Below are positions 1 through 4,903 of a stretch of DNA of 6,590 nt, one piece after another (within the stretch, counting starts at the first letter, position 1; each line of letters opens with the position of its first letter). A program made the translations under genes and the position numbers. The stretch comes from an uncultured Prevotellaceae bacterium (lineage in GTDB: Bacteria; Bacteroidota; Bacteroidia; Bacteroidales; Bacteroidaceae): the NCBI GenBank assembly GCA_946644025.1, contig CAMPCG010000166.1, positions 1 to 6,590 on the forward strand. Direction: 5' to 3'. The notes below the pieces were generated by a model. That model was not told where the DNA came from, ran no database searches, and saw nothing but the letters and a program-made list of their open reading frames with translations.

Positions 1-573
1 GCGAACCGCCTGGTGGAGGCCAACCTGCGCTTCGTCGTCGCCATCGCCCGCCAGTATGAGGGCAAGGGTCTGTCGATGGAAGACCTGGTGAGCGAGGGCA
101 ACGTGGGCCTGATGAAGGCCGCCTCGCGCTATGACGCCGGCCTGAGCCAGCGCTTCGTGAACTTCGCCGTGGTACACATACGCCGACAGATAGAGAAGGC
201 GCTGAAAGCCGAGAGCGCGGCACAGCGGGTGGAGAGCCGCCCCAACGGCGAGACGCGCTCGGTAGACGCGCCGCTGGGGTCGAAGAGCAACATGAACCTG
301 CTCTCGGTGCTGGCCGACAGCAACGCGCCGATGGCCGACGCAAGGGTCTACGACTCGGCCGTGGAGCACGCCGTGGAACGCGCCCTCACCTCGCTCAGCG
401 AACGCGAGGCGCAAGTGGTGAACGCCTACTACGGCATAGACCAGGACAACCTGACACTGGCCGAGATAGCCGACGACATGGGCCTGAAACGGGAACGCGT
501 CAGACAGATACGCGACCGCGCACTACGACGGATGAAGAAGGCCTACCGCCACACACTGGCAGAACTGAAGTAG
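1..573 (+). CDS. Sigma-70-family RNA polymerase sigma factor, divergent, 5'-truncated by window edge
   Basis: The frame is open from base 1 and gives 190 residues before the TAG stop; the true start lies outside the window. The GTG at 13 falls inside conserved region 2 and is not a credible start. Region 2 spans about residues 1-70 of the fragment (ANLRFVVAIA, then EDLVSEGNVGLMKA), an RpoD-like core-binding helix. The region 3.2-like stretch SVDAPLG to LLSVLAD is at about 88-106. Region 4 with its helix-turn-helix (LTLAEIADDMGLKRERVRQI) is at about 151-170. The factor should bind core RNA polymerase and direct promoter choice. Two oddities: about 20 residues join region 2.4 to region 3.2, so most of domain 3 is missing, and the RpoD motif YATWWIRQ is FAVVHIRR here, losing the melting aromatics. 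It is therefore probably an alternative or accessory factor and not the housekeeping RpoD. Family certain, role inferred. Confidence 0.9.
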   Translation, partial: ANRLVEANLRFVVAIARQYEGKGLSMEDLVSEGNVGLMKAASRYDAGLSQRFVNFAVVHIRRQIEKALKAESAAQRVESRPNGETRSVDAPLGSKSNMNLLSVLADSNAPMADARVYDSAVEHAVERALTSLSEREAQVVNAYYGIDQDNLTLAEIADDMGLKRERVRQIRDRALRRMKKAYRHTLAELK

Positions 574-578
574 AGACA

Positions 579-660
579 ACGGATTAAAAACAACGGATTA
601 AACGGATTGAACGGATTATAAGCGCGTTTAAAAACAACGGATTGAACGGATTAACGGACG
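579..660. repeat. Direct 9-bp-period ACGGATT repeats in the spacer before thiL
   Basis: ACGGATT occurs six times on the + strand, starting at 579, 593, 602, 611, 637 and 646, with a degenerate seventh (ACGGAC) at 654. Neighbouring copies are mostly 9 bp apart and separated by AA or GA. The array fills nearly the whole 88-bp spacer and ends 1 bp before the thiL start. The same ACGGATT core recurs at 2755-2776 and, inverted, at 2781-2831, so it is a dispersed family. Function unknown. Confidence 0.85.
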
Positions 661-661
661 T

Positions 662-1768
662 ATGGAAATAGCAAAGATAGGAGAGTTCGGGCTTATAGAC
701 CGCCTCACCAAGGACATCAGCCTCAAGAACGAGAGCACGCTGAAGGGCGTGGGCGACGACTGCGCCGTGCTCCACTACCCCGACAAAGAGGTGCTCGTCA
801 CCACCGACATGCTCATGGAGGGCGTACACTTCGACCTGACCTACATCGACCTGAAGCACCTGGGCTATAAGTCGGCCATGGTGAACATCAGCGACATCTT
901 CGCCATGAACGGTACGCCACGACAGCTGACCGTCTCGCTGGCCCTGAGCAAGCGCTTCACCGTGGAGGACATCGAGACCTTCTACCAGGGCCTGCGCCTG
1001 GCCTGCGACAAATGGGGCGTGGACATCGTGGGCGGCGACACCACGAGCAGCTACACCGGCATGGCCATCAGCATCACCTGCATAGGCGAGGCACGACGCG
1101 AGGACATCGTCTACCGCAACGGGGCACGCAACACCGACCTCGTCTGCGTGTCGGGCGACCTGGGGGCCGCCTACATGGGCCTGCAACTGCTGGAGCGCGA
1201 GAAGAGCGTGTACTACAGTCAGATAAAGGAGTGGAACAGGAAGATGGCGGCCGCCAAGAAGAGCGGCGACGAGGCCCTCATGGCCAGACTGAAGGAGGAG
1301 TCGAAGGAGCTGAACGACTTCCAGCCCGACTTCGCCGGAAAGGAATACCTCATACAGCGGCAGATGCAGGCCGAGGCCCGAGGCGACATCATCGAGAAGC
1401 TGCGACTGGCCGGCATACGCCCCACGGCGATGATGGACATCAGCGACGGACTGTCGTCGGAACTGATGCACATCTGCACGCAGAGCCACTGCGGATGCCG
1501 CATCTTCGAGAAGAACATCCCCATAGACTACCAGACAGCCGTCATGGCCGAGGAGATGGAGATGAACGTGACGACCTGCGCCCTCAACGGCGGCGAGGAC
1601 TACGAACTGCTCTTCACCGTGCCCATAGGAGACCTGGAGAAAGTGCAGGCACTGGACGACGTGCACCTCATTGGCCACATCACCGAGGAGAAGTTCGGAC
1701 ACATACTCGTCACGCGCGACGACCAGGAGTTTGAACTGAAAGCGCAGGGATGGAACCCGCTGGCATAG
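662..1768 (+). CDS. thiL: Thiamine-monophosphate kinase ThiL
   Basis: ThiL phosphorylates thiamine monophosphate with ATP to give the cofactor thiamine pyrophosphate, the last step of the cytoplasmic pathway. The 368-residue product shows the family signatures in order: GVGDDCAV (29-36), VTTDMLMEGVHF (46-57), NISDIFAMNG (75-84) and GGDTT (124-128) in the N-terminal AIRS-like domain, then MDISDGLSSEL (258-268) and NGGEDYELLF (309-318) in the C-terminal domain. The aspartates of GDD, SD and GGD are the metal and nucleotide ligands known for the family. The protein is longer than the roughly 325-residue E. coli enzyme, mainly through a charged, helix-prone insert at about 181-233 following GDLGAAYMGLQLLERE. 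ATG at 662 is the first start that keeps the conserved N-terminus; no Shine-Dalgarno is visible. No TPP riboswitch can be recognised in the 88-bp leader, which is filled by repeats. A lipoprotein gene follows after 23 bp. Confidence 0.97.
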   Translation: MEIAKIGEFGLIDRLTKDISLKNESTLKGVGDDCAVLHYPDKEVLVTTDMLMEGVHFDLTYIDLKHLGYKSAMVNISDIFAMNGTPRQLTVSLALSKRFTVEDIETFYQGLRLACDKWGVDIVGGDTTSSYTGMAISITCIGEARREDIVYRNGARNTDLVCVSGDLGAAYMGLQLLEREKSVYYSQIKEWNRKMAAAKKSGDEALMARLKEESKELNDFQPDFAGKEYLIQRQMQAEARGDIIEKLRLAGIRPTAMMDISDGLSSELMHICTQSHCGCRIFEKNIPIDYQTAVMAEEMEMNVTTCALNGGEDYELLFTVPIGDLEKVQALDDVHLIGHITEEKFGHILVTRDDQEFELKAQGWNPLA

Positions 1769-1791
1769 CAATAACTCATAAACTCAAGAAC

Positions 1792-2187
1792 ATGGACACA
1801 AGGAACTTTCGCAACGCGCTGATGACCAAGACGCTGACGTTGCTGGGCTTCAGTTCGCCGCTGGCCCTGATGGCCTGCTACGGCACACCCACCACGGGCT
1901 ACGCCACACAGGCCTATATGGAGGTGAGCGAGCTGGGTGCCCAGAAGGGCGACTCGACGAGCCTCTCCGTCGTGGCCGACGGACGGTGGGAGGTGGTCTC
2001 CGTGCCCGACTTTCTCAGCGTGTCGGCCGACAGCGGTGAAGGAACGAGCTGGATAACGGTCAAAACCGTCGAGGACAACCTGACTGGTGATTATCGGGAA
2101 GGAGAAATCGTCATACGCGACGAGAACGGCGAGCAACACCTGCCCGTAGGACAACTGGGAAGACCGGAGAATGAAGATGAAAGCTAA
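1792..2187 (+). CDS. Small lipoprotein with BACON-like domain; resembles radical-SAM-associated putative lipoproteins
   Basis: A 131-residue product, taking ATG at 1792, which gives a clean lipoprotein signal; an in-frame ATG at 1750 lies inside the end of thiL. A hydrophobic stretch (15-28) ends in LMAC, so Cys29 would be lipidated and the protein anchored in the envelope. Directly after the cysteine comes YGTP, and LLGFSS precedes the box; this combination recalls the Bacteroidales family annotated as radical-SAM-associated putative lipoproteins. Residues about 55-123 follow the BACON pattern: a Trp-Glu-Val strand, DFLSVS, SGEGTSWITV, Asn and Arg in DNLTGDYREGEIVI, and a closing Gln (VGQLG). 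BACON domains are beta-sandwiches usually found in surface glycan-binding proteins. The C-terminus is acidic (ENEDES). No radical SAM gene is present here, so the family link is tentative and the function unknown. It sits 23 bp after thiL and is probably co-transcribed with it. Confidence 0.82.
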   Translation: MDTRNFRNALMTKTLTLLGFSSPLALMACYGTPTTGYATQAYMEVSELGAQKGDSTSLSVVADGRWEVVSVPDFLSVSADSGEGTSWITVKTVEDNLTGDYREGEIVIRDENGEQHLPVGQLGRPENEDES

Positions 2188-2204
2188 AGCCTAAGACTAA
2201 CTAA

Positions 2205-2260
2205 GAAACTAAAGAACTCAAAAACTAAAGAACTCAAAAACTAAAGAACTCAAAAACTAA
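2205..2260. repeat. 16-bp A-rich tandem repeat in the leader of the RlpA-like gene
   Basis: The unit AAAACTAAAGAACTCA is repeated at 2205-2220 (one mismatch, G for the first A), 2221-2236 and 2237-2252, with a half unit at 2253-2260. The array ends 4 bp before the start codon at 2265. It is rich in A and almost free of G, unlike the GC-rich genes around it. A related string (aactcaagaac) precedes the lipoprotein start at 1792. Such leaders suit Bacteroidetes translation, which does not depend on Shine-Dalgarno pairing, but any role is inferred. Confidence 0.85.
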
Positions 2261-2264
2261 AACA

Positions 2265-2720
2265 ATGCGTTACTGCTGGTGTGTCCTATTGATTCTGATA
2301 TGCTGCTGCGCCTTTGCCCAGCAGCAGCGGGGCGTTGCCTCCTACTACGCACGGTCGGCCACCGGCGCCCGCACGGCCAATGGAGAACGGGTGCACCACG
2401 ACAGTCTGACGTGCGCTCACCGCACACATCCCTTCGGCACTCTGCTGAAGGTGAGCTGCCCCGCCACCGGCCGCACGGTCATCGTGAGGGTCAACGACCG
2501 CGGACCCTTCGTCCGCGGACGTATCATCGACCTGTCATGGGGGGCGGCACGACAGCTGGGCATCATCGCCATAGGACTGGCACAGGTGACGGTGGAGCCG
2601 GCCATGCCCGTAAACTATGTCGTGCTGCCGCTGGACACGCTCCACAAGAAGGTGGACCTGCCAACCATCTACGAAGAACTGGAACAGGAGGTGCTGCCTA
2701 TCAGACTGAAGATTGAATGA
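2265..2720 (+). CDS. rlpA: RlpA-like septal ring/cell-wall protein (double-psi beta-barrel), secreted
   Basis: The 151-residue product starts with a hydrophobic signal peptide (1-18) ending AFA before a run of Gln, a type I cleavage site; no good lipobox is seen although the segment is cysteine-rich. The mature part is one RlpA double-psi beta-barrel (about 22-110): GVASYYA (23-29), TANGERV (37-43), AHRTHPFGT (51-59), VRVNDRGPF (74-82) and GRIIDLSWGAARQLGI (85-100). His52 and Asp78 correspond to the catalytic pair described in Pseudomonas RlpA, a lytic transglycosylase that cuts peptidoglycan strands lacking stem peptides. The C-terminal SPOR domain of E. coli RlpA is absent; only about 40 residues of unrecognised tail remain. 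It would act in the periplasm on the cell wall. Activity is inferred, since some RlpA homologues are inactive. The start at 2265 directly precedes the signal peptide and follows an A-rich leader. Confidence 0.92.
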   Translation: MRYCWCVLLILICCCAFAQQQRGVASYYARSATGARTANGERVHHDSLTCAHRTHPFGTLLKVSCPATGRTVIVRVNDRGPFVRGRIIDLSWGAARQLGIIAIGLAQVTVEPAMPVNYVVLPLDTLHKKVDLPTIYEELEQEVLPIRLKIE

Positions 2721-2736
2721 TTTAACCGTACTTCCC

Positions 2737-2862
2737 CACTCTTCTTAAGAAACAACGGATTTAACGGATTACACGGATCAATCCGTGTAATCCGTGTAAT
2801 CCGTGTAATCCGTGTAATCCGTGTAATCCGTTGTTTTGAAAATATAAGCTGGGGGAAGAGTG
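2737..2862. repeat. Inverted 9-bp repeat array at convergent gene ends; likely bidirectional terminator or hairpin element
   Basis: The right arm holds five perfect copies of ATCCGTGTA (2781-2825) plus a partial sixth. The left arm (2751-2778) carries the complementary ACGGATT units. The core is a perfect 13-bp stem, 2766-2778 with 2781-2793, with two bases between the arms. The outer AACAACGGATT (2751-2761) pairs with AATCCGTTGTT (2825-2835), and CACTCTTC (2737-2744) pairs with GAAGAGTG (2855-2862). The element fills the gap between two converging genes, where a two-way terminator is expected. A T-rich stretch (TTGTTTT) follows the core on the + strand. Termination itself is inferred. Confidence 0.75.
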
Positions 2863-3681
2863 TCAGGGACGGGTCTTAGCCCCCTTCGCCGTTGGCACGG
2901 TGAAGTAGCGTGTCTGCGAACTGACCATGCCCTGCCGCTGCGAGACGCCTACCATCACCTTTATCTCGCCGTCCTTAAGTTTCTTGCCGCCCACGATAGT
3001 GGCCGTGTACCTGACGCCCTGGTGCGGACCGATGCTCTCTATGAGCAGGTTGGGCGAGATCTTCACGTTCTTGTTGCCCGTGACGTCGCTCACCAGCGGA
3101 CGGATGTCGTAGACGGGCTTCCCCGACGTGTTGTGTATCTCGAACCTCACCGTACACTCTTCGCCACGGGTGAGCACACCGTCGCGCTGGGTCTCGCTGA
3201 TGGCGGCATTGCGTATCTCCAGGGGCGACTCGCTGCTCTGGACGCTGCCCGAAGCAGCACCGCCGGGACCGCCGATGCCGAAGTCTACACGGTCGTCGCC
3301 ACGTCCGCGGGGGTCGTAATCGCTCTCGTCATAACGCGAATTGTCGCGGTTGTCGTAGCCGCTGTCACGGTCATAACGGTCATCACGGTCATAGCGGTCG
3401 GAACGGTCATAGCGGTTGTTCCGGCGCTCACGGGCCGCCTCCATCTGGCGCTCCTCGCGCGCTTTCTCCGTGGCTGCTCCGATGGCAGCACCCGTGGCGA
3501 CACCGCTCACCGTGCCGATGAGCGCACCCCAGTGGTGGCCGCGACCACCACCGGTGATGCCGCCGATGGCCGAACCGATGACATAGCCGAACTGACCGCC
3601 GGCAACGGCTCCAGAACCGGCATCGTAGCAGCTGGAGAACAGCAGGGCTCCACCCAACAATAATAACAGATTCCTTTTCAT
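2863..3681 (-). CDS. Glycine-zipper lipoprotein with Tyr-Asp repeat linker and Ig-like C-terminal domain
   Basis: The 272-residue product starts at ATG 3681; an upstream in-frame ATG at 3723 is excluded because it precedes the predicted transcription start. A signal segment (4-17) ends FSSC, so Cys18 is the probable lipid anchor. Residues 22-70 are a glycine zipper (repeated GxxxG and GxxxA, such as GSAIGGITGGG and GAAIGAA), a motif of envelope proteins that pack or insert into membranes. A charged helix rich in Arg and Glu (72-88) leads into a low-complexity linker with recurring RYDRDDRYD units (90-123) and a glycine-rich turn (135-145). The rest (about 152-265) looks like a beta-sandwich of CARDB/Ig type: ISETQRDGVLTRGEECTVRFEI, IHNTSGKPVYDI, then LIESIGPHQGVRYTATI. 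Domain boundaries are read by eye. It is probably an outer-membrane-associated structural or stress lipoprotein. Exact function unknown. It appears to be monocistronic, with its own promoter and a terminator-like element downstream. Confidence 0.85.
   Translation of the reverse strand: MKRNLLLLLGGALLFSSCYDAGSGAVAGGQFGYVIGSAIGGITGGGRGHHWGALIGTVSGVATGAAIGAATEKAREERQMEAARERRNNRYDRSDRYDRDDRYDRDSGYDNRDNSRYDESDYDPRGRGDDRVDFGIGGPGGAASGSVQSSESPLEIRNAAISETQRDGVLTRGEECTVRFEIHNTSGKPVYDIRPLVSDVTGNKNVKISPNLLIESIGPHQGVRYTATIVGGKKLKDGEIKVMVGVSQRQGMVSSQTRYFTVPTAKGAKTRP
3317..3418 (-). repeat. Coding repeat: Tyr-Asp-Arg/Asp low-complexity linker
   Basis: On the + strand the motif CGGTCAT with small variants recurs at 9-18 bp spacing. 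On the coding strand it gives RYDRSDRYDRDDRYDRDSGYD followed by looser NRDNSRYDESDYD. The units are multiples of three, so changes in copy number would lengthen or shorten the linker without breaking the frame. The linker joins the glycine-zipper part of the lipoprotein to its C-terminal domain. Confidence 0.7.
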
Positions 3682-3710
3682 AGTCGCAATGTTTGAGTTG
3701 ATTGACGCTG

Positions 3711-3741
3711 CAAAATTATTCATTATTCCTGGCCTGACAAA
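3711..3741 (-). promoter_or_regulatory. Bacteroidetes-type promoter for the glycine-zipper lipoprotein
   Basis: On the - strand, TTTG (3738-3741) is followed after 19 bp by TAATTTTG (3711-3718). This matches the known Bacteroidetes primary promoter, a TTTG -33 box and a TAnnTTTG -7 box about 19-21 bp apart. Transcription would start near 3704, about two dozen bases before the ATG at 3681, which supports that start codon. Confidence 0.8.
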
Positions 3742-3743
3742 GG

Positions 3744-3774
3744 GGGATTCCCCGAATTGTGAGAGGAAAATCCC
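3744..3774 (-). terminator. Hairpin after the GNAT-like gene, possible rho-independent terminator
   Basis: Read on the - strand just after the TAG stop at 3783-3785, GGGATTTTCC (3765-3774) can pair with GGGGAATCCC (3744-3753): 10 bp including two G-U pairs, with an 11-base loop. Only a short pyrimidine run (CCTTT) follows, so it is a weak classical terminator. It ends directly against the -33 box of the next gene. Confidence 0.5.
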
Positions 3775-3782
3775 TATTCCCG

Positions 3783-4787
3783 CTAATCACGGTAGAACCA
3801 GGAGAAGAGCCTGTTCAGCCACCCTATGGAGCAGCGGAACCAGCGGTAGGTGCTCGTGGGCTTGCCCCCGAAGCGGAGGATGAAGTCGCGGAAGACGTTC
3901 TTCTGGAAGGGAAGCCCCACGTCCATGAAGTAGATGTGCTCGTAGCCCTGCTCATACGACGACTTGATGGCGTGCCAGATGGTGAGCACGTCGGGACGCA
4001 GCCAGGCAAAGCTCTTGCGGCGGTAGGCGGCATACCACAGATAGGCCTGCCGCTGACTGTAGGCCACCGCCGAACAGCCCACGACGCGGCCGCGGTAGCG
4101 GGTGAGGAACAGCCGGCCGTTGGGACCGCCGCCAGAGGGGGGCTGGGCCGTGGAGTGCTGCAACCCACGGAAGAAGTCGTCGGCGGGGATATAGCGCTTG
4201 GGCTTCGTCCAGTTATGGTGCCGCAAGAGCTTCATAAACGAGCGGAAGTCGGCCTCGCCCTGCACCTCGTCGGTGACGACGCCGCGCTGATAGGCCTGAC
4301 GGATGCGCCGCAGCATCTGCTCGCTGAGGCGCTCCTCGGGCGTACGCGAATGGAGCGAGTTGTGGATGCTCATCCACCTCACGGGGAAATAGCCGCAGTC
4401 GCGGAACTGACTGTAGCCCACCATCTTCTGGGAGAGATTGCTGAACTCGATGTAGAGCGTCCAGCGACCCAGCCGCTCGGTCAGCGCGCGCAGCATGAGG
4501 CCGAAGAGCACCGCCTTCTGCCCGTCATCGGCATAGACGCCCTCACCCAGCACGCGGCAGTGGCGGTAGAGATAGGGCGGGAACCAGGAGGTGCGGTAGC
4601 GCACGACAGCCAGCAGCTGGGCCACGACGCGGCCGTCGGGAGCCTCGGCGGTGACAAGATAGGGCTTCTGGCGGGGGGTGTTGCGGCATAGCATGAACAG
4701 CTGCGTACTGTGAAAGAAATCATCAGTCAGCAACCCAGGGGGAAACGTGCCGGGCGTAGTGTATATGCGGGCCTCGTAGTCGCTCAT
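3783..4787 (-). CDS. FemAB/GNAT-like acyltransferase of unknown substrate
   Basis: A 334-residue protein, starting at ATG 4787. The TTG at 4796 overlaps the -7 promoter box and is not used. The layout suits a FemAB-like double GNAT fold: a first half (about 1-145) with VVAQLLAVVRYRTSWFPP and a second half (about 150-315) with an RRIRQAYQRGV helix, then GRLFLTRYRGRVVGCSAVAYSQRQAYLWYAA, the strand-turn-strand typical of the acyl-donor site. A helix (LTIWHAIKSSYEQGYEHIYFMDVG) and an FK/R-rich end resembling FGGKP follow. Members transfer amino-acyl or acetyl groups, for example to peptidoglycan precursors or exported polysaccharides. No substrate can be read here. The C-terminus (SIGWLNRLFSWFYRD) is aromatic and basic, perhaps membrane-associating. 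It is divergent from the nitroreductase gene and transcribed towards the glycine-zipper lipoprotein, with a terminator-like hairpin between them. Confidence 0.8.
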   Translation of the reverse strand: MSDYEARIYTTPGTFPPGLLTDDFFHSTQLFMLCRNTPRQKPYLVTAEAPDGRVVAQLLAVVRYRTSWFPPYLYRHCRVLGEGVYADDGQKAVLFGLMLRALTERLGRWTLYIEFSNLSQKMVGYSQFRDCGYFPVRWMSIHNSLHSRTPEERLSEQMLRRIRQAYQRGVVTDEVQGEADFRSFMKLLRHHNWTKPKRYIPADDFFRGLQHSTAQPPSGGGPNGRLFLTRYRGRVVGCSAVAYSQRQAYLWYAAYRRKSFAWLRPDVLTIWHAIKSSYEQGYEHIYFMDVGLPFQKNVFRDFILRFGGKPTSTYRWFRCSIGWLNRLFSWFYRD

Positions 4788-4793
4788 ACGGCG

Positions 4794-4801
4794 CAAAGAT
4801 A
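4794..4801 (-). promoter_or_regulatory. -7 promoter box TATCTTTG of the GNAT-like gene, very short leader
   Basis: The - strand reads TATCTTTG here, an exact TAnnTTTG match, followed by six bases and then the ATG at 4787. Transcription would start at or within a few bases of the start codon, implying a leaderless or nearly leaderless mRNA. No good TTTG -33 box is seen 19-21 bp upstream. Confidence 0.6.
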
Positions 4802-4820
4802 ATGAAATAATGTGAAACGG

Positions 4821-4858
4821 AGTTAAGAGTGAAGCGTTATGCGTTAAGAGTTAAGAGT
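4821..4858. repeat. AGTTAAGAGT repeats in the divergent promoter spacer
   Basis: AGTTAAGAGT occurs perfectly at 4821-4830 and 4849-4858, and a further GTTAAGAG at 4843-4850 abuts the second. The copies lie between the -7 boxes of two divergent genes, covering where both -33 regions should be. They could be operator sites or just another spacer repeat; the sequence does not decide. Confidence 0.65.
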
Positions 4859-4865
4859 TTTTAAG

Positions 4866-4873
4866 TAATTTTG
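4866..4873 (+). promoter_or_regulatory. -7 promoter box TAATTTTG of the nitroreductase gene
   Basis: TAATTTTG matches the Bacteroidetes TAnnTTTG box, identical to the one used by the glycine-zipper gene. Transcription would begin around 4878-4880, leaving about 25 bases of A/T-rich leader before ATG 4904. The expected -33 position holds GTTA, not TTTG, so an activator may be needed or the promoter may be weak. Confidence 0.6.
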
Positions 4874-4903
4874 CATCCAATTCTAACCGTTAATCAGTAA
4901 ATT

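Noticed and set aside
13..15. GTG at 13 as the sigma factor start
   Set aside because: The frame is open from base 1 and conserved region 2 residues precede and surround this codon, so the gene continues upstream of the window.
574..661. TPP riboswitch before thiL
   Set aside because: The spacer is 88 bp of ACGGATT repeats and no THI-box-like segment could be seen.
584..1771. Long open frame (395 codons) on the - strand across thiL
   Set aside because: It is antisense to a gene with all ThiL motifs; the product is low-complexity Val/Ala/His/Leu and its N-terminus translates the ACGGATT spacer. A by-product of GC-rich codon use.
2781..2833. Possible CRISPR array
   Set aside because: Units are 9 bp, contiguous, with no spacers and no cas genes nearby.
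2860..3663. 267-codon + strand frame opposite the glycine-zipper lipoprotein
   Set aside because: No family pattern, Val/Ala/Thr-rich shadow with long valine-isoleucine runs made by the Tyr-Asp repeats; the - strand gene has a signal peptide and a promoter.
3682..3723. ATG at 3723 as the start of the glycine-zipper lipoprotein
   Set aside because: It lies upstream of the -7 box (3711-3718) and would put 14 extra residues before a good lipoprotein signal.
3742..3753. GGGGATTCCCC palindrome as a hairpin
   Set aside because: A one-base loop cannot form a stable hairpin; the bases are better explained as one arm of the 3744-3774 stem.
3759..4691. 310-codon + strand frame opposite the GNAT-like gene
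   Set aside because: Composition typical of an antisense shadow, no recognisable motifs, and the - strand frame has a promoter box and domain structure.
4788..4796. TTG at 4796 as the start of the GNAT-like gene
   Set aside because: The TTG is part of the TATCTTTG promoter box; ATG at 4787 is the more credible start.
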